64,000 bases of DNA from Canna indica (lineage: Eukaryota > Streptophyta > Magnoliopsida > Zingiberales > Cannaceae), in assembly GCA_034359265.1 (NCBI GenBank), contig CP136894.1:30410501-30474500 (forward strand). Direction: 5' to 3'. Below the pieces are notes generated by a model that worked only from the letters and a program-made list of their open reading frames with translations, ran no database searches and was not told the origin of the DNA. The translations under genes were made by a program, and so were the position numbers. Below, piece by piece: positions 33,401-44,120 of the stretch (the stretch's first letter is position 1; each line of letters starts with the position of its first letter).

Positions 33401-33529
33401 ATAAGTGATAAAAAATAAAAATAAAATTCAATTTTCATCACAATAAAAACTTAATTTTATTTAATCCGAAATAAAATGTGTCATATGACACATAATCCAA
33501 GAGCAGACCTCAACTGCTCAAACCTTTCT

Positions 33530-34817
33530 CCACTTAGAGTCTTTGTAAAAATGTTTGCCACTTGTTTCTCAGTTGCAACTATCTCCTTTCAACTAGATCG
33601 CTTATATAATGAAATCTTATATCAATGTGTTTGGTACGTGAATCCATAATAGGATTTTTCAAAATATTTATAGTACTAGTGTTATCACAATAAAGTACCA
33701 TTTCTTCTTGATTGAGACCATAATCAAGTAACATACTCTTCATCCAGATTAACTGCGTACTGCAACTGTCTGCTGCCAAATATTCTGCCTTGGCTGAAGA
33801 AAGAGAAATATAATTTTGTTTCTTGCTTAACCATGCCACAAGATTTGATCCAACATAAAAATAACCGCCTGATGTACTCTTTCTGCCATCAATATTTTTA
33901 GCCCAATCTGCATCTGAAAATCTAGCTAGATAAGGATTACAATCACCAGAATACCAAAGACCAAAATTCAGAGTACCTTTTACATGTTTGAGAATTCTCT
34001 TAACAGCTTGAAGGTGAGACTCCTCTAGATTTGCTTGATATTTGGCACACAAACCAACACTAAAGCATAAGTCAGGTTCGCTAGCTGTCAAATATAATAA
34101 GCTGTCAATCATGCTTCTGTAGAGGGTAGGATCAACACTCTTCCCTTCGTCATCCTTGCATAGTTTCTCATGGGTAGAGATAGGAGTTCTAACTGCCTTA
34201 GAACTGTCTAGTCCAAACTTGTGTACTAGATTCTTAGCATATTTACTCTGTGAAATAAATATTTCTTTTTTAGATTGCTTGGCCTGTAGATTGAGAAAAT
34301 AGCTCATCTCTCCAACCATGCTCATCTCAAATTTAGATTTTATGTCATCCACAAATTGTTTAGCAAGGAATTTAGAAGTTGAACCAAAGACAATATCATC
34401 TACATAAATTTGAACAATTACCAGTTGAGATTCCCTTTTCTCGATGAATAAAGTCTGATCAGCTATTCCTCTTTTGTAACCTTTCATTAGCAGAAATTGA
34501 GTTAGTCTTTCATACCAAGCTCTAGGTGCCTGCTTGAGAGCATATAAAACTTTCTTTAGCCTATACACATGGTCAGGATGAGTAGAATCTTTAAACCCTT
34601 TTGGTTGTTCAACATAGACTTCCTCAATTAGGATCTCATTGAGGCAGACTGTCTTAACATCCATTTGATAAAGTTTGAATTTCAAATAGCAAGATAGGGC
34701 AAAAAGTAACCTCATAGATCCCAATCTTGCAACAGGTGCAAATGTTTCGCCATAATTGAGACCTTCAACTTGATTGTAGCCTTGAGCAACAAGTCTGGCC
34801 TTTTTTCTTTTGATGCT
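33530..34817 (-). pseudogene. copia-4 reverse transcriptase and RNase H
   Basis: The main frame is 33579-34724 (381 codons). RT motifs are QMDVKTVCLNE (usual A-F-L-N-G changed), ALKQAPRAWYERL and IYVDDIVFGSTS with both active-site Asp kept. Next come SKFEMSMVGEMSYFL, SLLYLTASEPDLCFSVG and AVKRILKHVKGT. RNase H has FSDADWAKNIDGRKSTSGG, SLSSAKAEYLAADSC and YCDNTSTINILKNPIM. A stop follows DLVERR, and the last 15 codons (Q-V-A-N-I-F-T-K-T-L) continue in frame fragments to about 33530. The 5' end of RT (34725-34817) is shifted. Confidence 0.92.
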
Positions 34818-35760
34818 TCATTCTTCATCAGTCTTGTTCTTGAAGACCCACTTGGTTCCAATTATCATTTCTGACAAACTATTGCAGCTTTTCTTGCATA
34901 GTTGTGATCCAGATTCATCTTTTAGAGATTCCTTGATGTTTTTTGGTTCAATTGCTGAAGTATAGCAAGAGTATCTAATCATGTCTTGATCACTCTTCTT
35001 GGACTGATTTCTAGTCTTGACTCCTTTATGAATATCACCAATAACATTCTTCAAATGATGATTTTTGAGAGTGTTTGCCGACTTCTCAATAACACTTTCC
35101 TTTTCTTGATTAGTGTCAGTCTCAGAGTTTGTTGTATTGATAGTTTCATTAATCTGTTCTGCTATCTTAGAATGACTTTGGGCAGTCTTGTCAACAGTTA
35201 CATCTGCCTCTTCATCAGTAGTTAGACTCTGGTAGAATTGTGAGTCATCAACTTTCACATTTGGTGACTCTATAACAGTTTGAGTGCGCTTGTTGTAGAC
35301 TTTGTAGGCTTTGCTATTTGTTGAATATCCAATGAATATTGCTTCATTACTTTTGCTTTGCATGTTTCCGAGGTATTCCCTCTCATTTAGCACATAACAC
35401 CTGCTACCAAAGATATGAAAATATGTAGGATTAGGCTTTCTTCCCTTCTATAATTCATAAGGAGTTTTTGTAGTCTTTGGTCTGGGATATGCTCTATTTA
35501 TAATGTAGCAAGGAGTATTGATAACTTCAGCCCAAAATCTTTCATAGATCTTCTTGGAATTTAGCATGAAGAGTCTTTGGAGCAGAGAATTATGTTGAGG
35601 AGTCTTTGGATAGTACATTTTTTCCTTTCAACAACACCATTCTATTGAGGAGTCTTTGGAGTAGAGAATTCATGAAGAATATCATTATTATCACAGAATT
35701 CAGAAAAATATACATTTTCAAATTCTCTTCCATGATCACTTCTTATTATAATCACTTTAA
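34818..35760 (-). pseudogene. copia-4 integrase second half and linker
   Basis: Reading down from 35757, the second catalytic Asp block (IRSDHGREFEN) and the Glu block (NGVVERKN, preceded by a stop in place of Gln) are recognisable. TTGAGGAGTCTTTGGA occurs three times near 35577-35660, a local triplication that adds extra sequence after the Glu. The frame at 34818-35393 carries the integrase C-terminal part (SNEAIFIGYSTNSKAYKVYNK), an acidic Thr/Asn-rich linker and the RT start GTKWVFKNKTDEE. Confidence 0.85.
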
Positions 35761-37803
35761 GGGCCCATTTGTTTCGCTAAAAAACGGGGGACTGGACTGG
35801 ATTTTGGCTCTTGTCCCTTGTTTGTTTTGCAAAAAGTGGAAGGGACTGGATTTTAATTCCTCTTCAGGACAGGATTTTGGATCCTTTTGGTGTACCGAGA
35901 AAATTCTCGGTACATCAAAACAGGGCTAAGGACATTGATGTAAAAAGACCTCAATGCCCTCAAATAAACACGCCTCAACCCTAGCCGGCATCTATCACCC
36001 CTCGCACACTCGCCTCTCACACAAACCGACCTCTCGCCCGCTGCTCTCGCCTCTCACCCGGCTGTCGCACTCTTGTTCGCCATCGTCTTCGCACAATCTC
36101 TTGCCCAGGTATGCCATTCTATCTCCCTCCTCTCTCTCTCTGATCTCCTTGTCGCCTTGAAGTAGTCTCGCACAGTCTCTCGCCCGTCGTCTTGAAGCAA
36201 ATTTGTTGCTATTTTTTGTCGATTTCTGTCGATGCTTGTTGATTTATGTATCGCCCGCTGCTTGTTGATGCTTTTTGTCGCCTCTCGCAAAGTGATTTAT
36301 GTCGATTTGGATCCATTGTACTTGGAGAAGGATGTGAGTGGGAAATACCTCCCTCCGTTCAAGTGTTTGACCTCTGATCAGGAGAAGGATGTGGACAAGT
36401 TGATCACCATATTGGTTTGTTATGATGAAGCGCACATTGCACTGATGGAACTAATGAAATGGAGGACGCAAGGTTTAGACCCACTGTATGCACAGGAAGT
36501 TCAGGTCAAGTAGCAAGATCCGGTGACTGGGAAGATGAGGATTGCCAACCCACAGAGTAGCAGACTAGTGTGCGAAACATGCCTGTATGATTTCAAGTCC
36601 CTTGGGAAAGTAGTTGTGAGGCTCATCTTCCTGCATGTCACAGCTTGTGGCTTCAACCACGATCCTTCCCTTATGTAGTGGATGTGTAGCACCAGCAGCC
36701 GCTCAAGAGCGAGTATCAATCGGTTGCACAAATTGATCTTCGTGGCAGCTCATGCGAAGCTAGAAAGAAAGGATTTTTCAAGCGAGGAAGAAAAGGATTC
36801 AACATTGTTCATGAACGAGGAAGATGATGATCTAAATGAAGCAGCATTTGCTGAAGCCTCTTCTGTGTAAAATTTAAATCTCTTTATTTTGTGCCTTTGA
36901 TTCCCTGCATGGCCATATGATTCCCGAGGACCATTAAGCCTGCAGGAAGAGAGTTGGAGTCTTCTTGTTTGTAAGATTATTAACGATGACATGAAAAGAA
37001 TAGGAAGTTCTGTAACAATTTGCTTTTGAGAAATGATTTATCTGCATATGAAGTTGGATTTTATTCTTTTTCCTGCCTTCTTCACTGGTTTAATCCTTTT
37101 CCATACCTATTTGTTATCTTTTTTTCAAAGAGACAATGTTTGTCATTTTCTACAATTTGGTCTTTAGAACTTCTGTAATTATTTGTGGAGCCAAAATCTT
37201 CACTTGCATATTCCAAATGTTGATATGCATAATGTCAATTCATGTTACTATTGAATTAACATAGACTTAAATGATTAGAGAAATGTGAGCTTATTTTTGA
37301 CTTCTTGTATGTACTTCAGATAACTTTCTTTTTTGCATATTACAATCAGTTGAGCACCAATGCTTGTTACACCATCTAAAAATGTTGTGATTCCATAGAA
37401 CATCTTACCGAACAGAGATGAGCATTCCGTTGTTGAACTCTGAAAATTTTCAAGTGATTAGATATGTTGCATTTAATTTGCTACAAAACAAACCTCTCTG
37501 CTTGCTAGTTGTGAATGTCTGCTTGTTTGCTGTCTGTCAACAGTTGCTAGTTGTGAACTCTAAAAATTTAAGACTTTTATGTTTAAAATTAAATTTAAGC
37601 ATTAAAAATTTACAAGGGTGTTTTGGTCATATTGTCTTGTATAGAACTTTGTTTTAGCGAACCAAACGCAGGACGGGACTGGATATCATGTTCTGTTCTT
37701 GACGAACCAAACACGGTATAACTACTGTCTCAGGACACTTGGTGTTCTGTCCTTGTCCTTGTCTGGTGTCCTATGACCAGCAGTTTGCAAACCAAACGAG
37801 CCC
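35761..37803. mobile_element. DNA transposon with 3-bp TAA duplication (PIF/Harbinger-like ends)
   Basis: The left end is GGGCCCATTTGTTTCGC and the right end is the complement of GGGCTCGTTTGGTTTGC, so it has imperfect terminal inverted repeats. TAA flanks both sides (35758-35760 and 37804-37806). Removing the element and one TAA restores the copia-4 integrase frame, which confirms the insertion. The 2,043-bp length and the 3-bp TAA site fit PIF/Harbinger. No DDE transposase is seen. It contains a CT-rich possible promoter/5' exon (35950-36110) and a broken coding segment (36290-36870). Confidence 0.8.
36290..36870 (+). pseudogene. Broken plant coding segment inside the TAA-flanked transposon
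   Basis: The frame from 36290 reads VIYVDLDPLYLEKDVSGKYL, then DQEKDVDKLITILV, HIALMELMKWRTQGLDPLYA, a TAG at 36511-36513, and then continues in the same frame (DPVTGKMRIANPQSSRLVCE, KVVVRLIFLHVTACGF). After another TAG it ends with NRLHKLIFVAAHAKLERKDF and an acidic tail (NEEDDDLNEAAFAEASSV), stopping at 36868. The last part vaguely resembles the hAT C-terminal dimerisation region, but I am not sure. It could be a captured host gene or a fossil transposase. Confidence 0.5.
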
Positions 37804-37806
37804 TAA

Positions 37807-38375
37807 GAATAAGAAGTTCTTGTTCATTTTGGAGTCTTAGACATAAGGATTTGAAATTGCTGAAGGCATTGAATTTTCTCTTAGAAACTCAATCCAAGTG
37901 AATCATGAGTAATCATTTACACAAACATGCACATATTTTTTACCTCCAATGCTTTCAACTTGCCTGGGACCAACCAAATCTAGCTGAAGGTGTTCTAGAG
38001 GTTTTAAAGTTGTCATCGATTGCAACTGCTTACGAGATTGCCTTGTCTGCTTTCCTTCTTGGCAAAAGCCACAAACCAACTCAAGTTCTTCAGTGAGTTT
38101 AGGAATTCCTCTGACAGCTACATCATTCACAAGCCTTTTTAGGTCGTGATAATTTACATGACCTAACTTTCTGTGCCACAAATTTATATCAGAGGAAACA
38201 ATAGAAAGATAGATAGATAAAGCAATCTTGTAGCTGTTATTTCTAGATCTACTTCCTTCAAGAATATAATCACCATTTTTATCAAAGAATTTGCAACTAT
38301 TTTTGTTGAACTTGACATATATATTCTGGTCACATAATTGACTGATACTCACAAGATTTTCTTTTAGACAATCCT
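37807..38375 (-). pseudogene. copia-4 gag-pre-integrase and integrase N-terminal half
   Basis: The minus frame at 37903-38375 contains ENLVSISQLCDQNIYVKFNK, the HHCC finger (LWHRKLGHVNYHDLKRLV, CGFCQEGKQTRQS) and the first catalytic Asp block (HLQLDLVGPRQVESIGGKKY). It ends near VNDYS, where a stop replaces the next residue. Sequence continues readable to 37807, where the transposon interrupts. The apparent start codon above 38375 lies in the gypsy LTR and is an artefact. Confidence 0.9.
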
Positions 38376-39021
38376 TGTCATGCCCCAAATATAGGGTCAC
38401 GTGACCGGCCAGGGTATACGTGCCTATACCCCGTAGCCTAACTCATGCACATGCCAACATCATAAAACAACAAAGTAAATAACCATTTTTTTATTAACAA
38501 AAGAACCAAAACCGATTATGATTTCAAAACATCAAAGTTTTTAACAAATAGTTCGAGTGCGGAAATAAACAAACCAAAAGCAATAGTTCTTTATTAATAA
38601 AATCTGAATAAAACATGAATGTTCCCACGGGACTGCAACTCTAATACATCAAACTACTAGTGTATGATCAAACTACTACTGACTCGACTACGACCCCTAA
38701 CTAGGACTATTATGAGATCATGTGGCTCCTTTGCCCTCCAGCTGCGCCGAGTGCTCCAGCCCACCTCATCGGTCAGGCTCTGCAAAACAAAGAAAACAAC
38801 GACAACGGATGAGTTCAAAAAGAACTCAGTGAGAAGTTCTACCAAACCCTACGAAAAACAACATAAATAAGATGCAATAAGCAAAACTCCTGACTCAATA
38901 AGGAAAAGGTCACAAGGGAGTGACCAGCTAACAGGCCGTCAGGCCACCACTTGCCCGAAGGCATCCAACACCCAAACGGTGAAGAAAAACATGCCTAAAC
39001 CTACAATGCCCCAAGGCAACA

Positions 39022-39350
39022 ACACATACTAGGATAATCGGGAAGGCCCTCCGAACTTATCCTAGTATAAAGAAACTTGGGAGCAATCGGGAAGGCCCTC
39101 CGAACTTGCTCCACGAGATGCGTAGGGACAATCGGGATTCGCCCGTCCGAACTTGCCGCTTTAAGATATCACACGGGTAATCAGGTAGGCCCTCTGAACC
39201 TACCCCTTTTAGGATATCACAGGAATAATCAGGTAGACCCTCCGTACTTATTTCTTAAAACCACCTCGGGGATAATCGGGTAAGCCCTCCGAACTTATCC
39301 CACGAGGCCAAATCAGAACAATCGGGAAATACCCTCCGAACTTGTTCCAC
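39022..39350. repeat. Tandem hairpin array in family-B LTR (copy 2)
   Basis: Seven units of about 45-55 bp follow the plan arm1-TCGGG-loop-CCGAAC-arm2. The strongest are ACTAGGATAA/TTATCCTAGT (39028/39057), GGGAGCAA/TTGCTCC (39079/39106), GGGATAA/TTATCCC with outer CTCG/CGAG (39269/39295), and GAACAA/TTGTTC (39316/39342). Units at 39125, 39175 and 39222 are imperfect. The same positions in copy 1 show paired changes. Confidence 0.78.
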
Positions 39351-39841
39351 ATATCGGGAATTAGCCATCCAACCTCCTGGGCCTAGCTCGCAATCCGGCT
39401 CCTCAACGAGCCTCTCTGCGATTCATAAAGATATGGCGCACCATGACTCACGTCAAGAATCTCCTACAGTGTCCTAGGGGTGTCCCTATTGGAAAGCGCC
39501 TCAACACTCCAAAACCCGACTTCATTCCCTAGACCTGTAATGTCATAAACCCGTGTGGTTTTGTTTCATGCATAAACTTCACTTGCTGGTTCATAACAGA
39601 TTATGCTGACCCTTCTGTCAAATTTTAATTATGCAACTAAAATTTAGTTCACCAAAATTAGGGTTTTGTTTTAGGATTTTGTTTTAGCTTACTGTTTTGC
39701 CCGAAATTGATGTATCTAGCCCGAATCCGGTTTCGAGAATGTGACCTATATTTCCAAAAGAAATTTTGTGGTCGAAACGATAGGTTACATGACTATGCTC
39801 AGAGAAATATAAACACCACAATAAACATTAGAAAAATAGCA

Positions 39842-40275
39842 CAGATTCATCATCTCAGCATGAAATTCCAGCAACATTGAATTTTCAGCATATCATAAAA
39901 ATAAATCCAAAACTTCACAGAAATTAAATTCATAATTCACCAACATATCAGAATTATAACATTTAGATAAATCTCACCAAAAACCATATTGTTAAACAAG
40001 ATTCTCAAGCACTACCATCATCTTTAATCAATCTCACCCTAAAGATCAATCACTAAAAACCATATTACAAAAATAGTACAGATTCATCATCTCAGCATGA
40101 AATTCCAGCAACATTGAATTTTCAGCATATCATAAAAATAAATCCAAAAATTCACAGAAATTAAATTCATAATTCACCAACATATCAGAACTATAACATT
40201 TAGATAAATCTCACCAAAAACCATATTGTTGAACAAGATTTTCAAGCACTACCATCATCTTTAATCAAGAACCAC
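39842..40275. repeat. 237-bp tandem duplication in family-B LTR
   Basis: CAGATTCATCATCTCAGCAT occurs at 39842 and 40079, and about 200 bp downstream are nearly identical (ATCATAAAAATAAATCCAAA, ACCATATTGTTRAACAAGAT). The gypsy-2 LTR has one copy (28827). The high identity suggests a late event. Confidence 0.88.
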
Positions 40276-41406
40276 CCTAAAGATCAATCATTTAAATCAA
40301 GAACCCATCTTGCAAGAACCTTCATAGAATCAACATCAAGATCCAAATATTCAAAAATATAATTTTCTCCAAAAATCACAGATTAAATACTAAGCATGCT
40401 TGAACATATAAGAACTCATTTTAATAACCAATTCAAGACATAAACTACAAGATAACCAAAATCTCTCACTTGGACATTTCATCGAATACCTTGACGGCAC
40501 CCTTGGTCCACCCTTGGCCGAGCACCCCTAGGTTCGCCCTAGGGCTGCCGAACCCCGTAGGGAAGGGTTTAGGGTCTCCTCAAACACGGCAATCAAAAAG
40601 AATAGCGAAAACTCGAAAACCAACGGTAAAATCCAACAAGAACACCTTGTTTTCAAGAAAGGCTCAAGAAGACGGAGAAACCCGAAAGAAGGAGGGCAAA
40701 ACCACTCACCTTGGTATAGGAAGAAGGAATACGAGGAACTCTAAATTGGCGGCCTCCGAATTTGGCCTCAAAAGGGGGTGGCTCGGCTCAACAAGGGGCG
40801 GCGGCTTCTCTACAAGAAGGGCAGCGACTCCACCCAAGCCATTGGCTTGGCTCCAAGGAGAGGGGAAGAGAGAGAGAGAGAGGAAGAGAGGAGAAGGAGA
40901 GGAGCTCGGCAACTGGCTCAAGGGCGGCGGCTCCAAGGAAGAAGAAGAGGAGAGCGAGGCGACTGGCGGCTGGGCTTGGCGACTGGCGGCTACTCCTCTC
41001 TTCAAAGCTTGTGCGGCTCCAAATAGGGAGCCACGAGCCAAGGGGAGGGGGTTTTATACTCTCTCCTCAACCCTAACCCATCTAACCCTTTCTCCAACCC
41101 GCATCCGCCTCAAGCCGAACCCAAACCTGCTAACTTATATTAACTTAATTAATCCTATTCTCCACATAACAATCCAATACACACACACCCACATGCGACA
41201 TAATTAAACAATCATGCATACACAACATAAAAAATAAATAAATTAATCTACACAAGCAAGGTTACATAACTCATATTCTTACTTACCCGAGTTCGCAAAC
41301 TCGCACCGGACCATGAGTCGACTCGGATCGACCTCGAACTAGTCTGTTAGGCTGGCAGCATAATTATAAAAGAACAGAATATAATTAAACTATCTAGGAT
41401 ATTACA

Positions 41407-42484
41407 CATATCCCAAGCCGATTTGTAATGTTATCCAAGTCAAAACTTGGTAAAGGAACCCGGGAACAAAGCGTGAAATAAAAAAAATGTAAAAAATAGC
41501 CTCAGCCCAAGTTCGGTCGATCTAACGAGGAAAAATAATGGCAGTAGTCAATTCGGTCGACCGAATGAAGCCAAAAATTGGCAGTGGCCAATTCGGTCGA
41601 CTAGTCGGTGGACCGGACAAAGGCGAAACTAGCAGTAGCCATTTCGGTCGACTAGTCGGTCGATTGAATGTGGCCGAGAAAGGGCAGTAACCCAGCGGTC
41701 GCTGGGCAGTTGATCGATCGGAAGATTGATGATCGATCGACAAGTGATCGGACGACGTTCAATGAGCTGAAAAATGCTCGTTGGAGTGATGTGCCAAGTG
41801 AGGGGTTATAAATACCCCTCACCAACCTCTCTTAGACACTCTTAATGATCATTAGTGCACTCCAAATAGAGATTTAAGCCTTCAAAGATTGATATGTGCT
41901 AACTTGCTTCACCGATAGCTTCATCCTCCTCAAGAGATTTTCTCGTCTCAACTCCGGCAATGGTTCGAGCTCACCATCTTGAAGAGTTGGAGACTTGGAA
42001 GGCTTTGGAAGGAGCTCACACTTGTGGTTTCATTTTTTAGCTCCTTCTAGTCATTCTTCATTGTTTTTAAATTGTAATCATCATTATTAGCTTGCTAGGT
42101 GTGCTAGTGTAAACACTTAGGGTTTCCTTCATAGAATTGTGTTTTTCCGAGGTAAATAAGTTTGAGGAGTTCTCAAAGGGTTGAGAAGCGAGTCCTCGAT
42201 TATATTCAAAGGGAAACACAAATTCTATAAAGGATTTGGTTAGAAATCCTTGGTCTGGAGCCAAGGTAGTGGAGTAGGCGGTTGGCTGAACCACTATAAT
42301 TACATGTCTTTGCATTGCTTGTTTTATTGTGCTTATTGCCTAATTATTATTTGTCAGGCATTGAAATTTAGTTGAGTGATCAATTTGGTTGCATTAGAAA
42401 TTGAACTCGAAAGAATTCGAATAGTAGTTAAAATTCACCCAACACTATTCAACCCCCCCTTCTAGCGTGGGTATTCACTCAACA
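41407..42484 (+). repeat. copia-3 5' LTR, 5' truncated
   Basis: From ATATCCCAAGCCGATTTGTA it follows the copia-2 LTR from about 12945 onward. It has a palindrome cluster (GGTCGAC/GATCGATCG, 41512-41755) and a TATA box TTATAAATACCCC at 41806. The 3' border AACCCCCCCTTCTAGCGTGG leads to the end CTCAACA at 42484. The first 230 bp or so are missing at the junction with the family-B LTR. A degenerate PBS (TTGGAATCGGAGC) lies at 42486-42498. Confidence 0.85.
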
Positions 42485-42541
42485 ATTGGAATCGGAGCAA
42501 GGTCATAGGATTAGATTTAACCATCTACCCTACAATCTAGA

Positions 42542-44120
42542 ATGTCTAGTGAAATCCAACTAGCTCAAGGGTCCTCTACAGATACTCCACCGTTGTTTGA
42601 TGGAAACAAGTATGCCTATTGGAAGATACAGAGAGTATAAGCATGGATGTATGGAGAATGATCCAAGTAGAGTATAAGCAACCAACTATGGATATGGATG
42701 AGTGGGATCAAGAAGAGATTAGACGCTTTAATGCAGATGCAAAGGTCGTCAATGCACTATATTGTGGCCTATCAATAAATGAGTTTAAGAGGATTTTCAC
42801 TTGTAAGTCGGCATATGACCTTTGGAAAGTCTTAGAGACTACACATGAAAGCACTTCACAAGTTAAGGAATCCAAGATAAACCTACTCATGCATGATAAT
42901 GAAATGTTCAAAATGTTATCGCATGAATCTATTGATGCCATGTATGCTCGCTTTCAAAATATTACTAATAGATTAGCTAACATTGGTAGAGACATAAGGG
43001 AAGAGGAGAAGGTAAGGAAGCTCCTTCGTTCCGTTCCAAAAGCTCGGGAGCCCAATGTTATTGCAATCATGGAAACAAAGGATATGAGCACCTTAATGAT
43101 CACCGAGCTCATTGGGTCACTCATGATACATGAGACCCATATGAAGAAATACAAGGAGGACGATGCCCCCAAAGACCATTGCCTTAAAAGCACCACATCG
43201 GGGTGAAGAACCCTCATCATCCGAGGAAGAGACGGATGATTTTGAAGAAATGGCAATGTTGGTAAGGAGATTCATGAGTTTCATCAGAGGAGGCATGAGA
43301 AAGGGAAGAGTAGGCTACACATGCTTCAATAGCAACAAAACCGGGCATCTAAGGAAGGATTGCCCACTTCTCAAGATGGCTTCTACCTCCAACCCTCACA
43401 AGAAAGACAAATATAAGAAAAAGAAAAAGGCGATGATGGCTTCTTGGGATGAAAGCGAGTCTTCGTCAAGTGAAGAAGACTCCAAAAGTGAAAAGGTAAA
43501 TCTTTGCCTCATGGCAAATGACAACGAGGTAATATTTACATTTGGCGAGCTTTTATTTATGCAAGAAGAACTAGAAAATAAATTTGATCAAATACATGAT
43601 GAATTTAATGCTATTAGGAAAAAGTTTAAAGAGCTTAAAAAGGACAACAAATCTTTAGATTTTGAAAATGATAACTCGCTACTTTCATGCAATGCATTAA
43701 GAAAAGAAGTAGATACCCTTAAGTAAGAAAAGCATGCCTTCGATGATGCTAAGAAAAACTTAGAAAATGAAAACAAAAAATTGGAGAATGAAAACAAGTT
43801 CTTAAGTGATCTAGTAGAGCACTTGAATGATAGCGTGCTAAACTTAAAAAAGGAACTTTGCATGCTAAATGAAAAAATGGCAACCTTACAAAATGCCATG
43901 CCTAAGGTTGTACAAGCTAGAAAACCATCAAACAATCATGCTCATGCACACTTCCGTGCTCACACACATAGCCCAAGAAAGCTGCTTTTCATGTGGTATA
44001 TTTGGCCATATGGCTAGAGATTGTGCACTAAGGAGGGATCCCCATGCTAGACTCACTTGGGTTTCTAAGATGACTAACACTCAAGGACCCAAGAAGATTT
44101 GGGTACCTAAAATTGTCTCT
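42542..44120 (+). pseudogene. copia-3 gag
   Basis: ATG at 42542 (MSSEIQLAQGSS) is followed by a small deletion near 42625 that shifts the frame. The frame at 42619-43206 has VWRMIQVEYKQPT, YDLWKVLETTHESTSQVKES and MLSHESIDAMYARFQNIT. After a shift near 43170, an acidic Ser stretch leads to the first knuckle with its second Cys changed to Ser (CFNSNKTGHLRKDC, near 43320). Then comes a coiled coil (43550-43870), the His-rich run (NNHAHAHFRAHTH) and an intact second knuckle CFSCGIFGHMARDC (43980-44025). A stop in the coiled coil at 43723 and another shift near 43975 break it. Confidence 0.88.

Larger units (their letters stand above)
32346..38375 (-). mobile_element. Minus-strand Ty1/copia element copia-4, both ends lost
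   Basis: From high to low coordinate the order is gag-pre-integrase, integrase, RT, RNase H, then an extra frame: a copia pol plus a downstream region. Gag, PBS and both LTRs are missing, replaced by a gypsy LTR at 38376 and gypsy-2 at 32346. A DNA transposon sits in the integrase (35761-37803). Pol is quite well preserved, with one uninterrupted 381-codon RT/RNase H frame. Confidence 0.88.
38376..41406. mobile_element. Complete family-B gypsy LTR (3,031 bp)
   Basis: It begins TGTCATGCCCC and ends GGATATTACA, and is collinear with the gypsy-2 3' LTR at 27701-31673. Left flank (ATCCT) and right flank (CATAT) do not match, and different elements lie on the two sides (copia-4 and the copia-3 LTR). 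Simple solo-LTR formation does not explain it, and an ectopic recombination is likely. It contains the hairpin array (39022-39350), a 237-bp tandem duplication, and a purine-rich GC tract at 40760-40960 (GA repeats). Confidence 0.8.

Noticed and set aside
40470..41207. Long Arg/Glu-rich open frame of 245 codons
   Set aside because: It lies in the purine-rich GC tract of a gypsy LTR. Composition explains the openness, and it has no homolog features.
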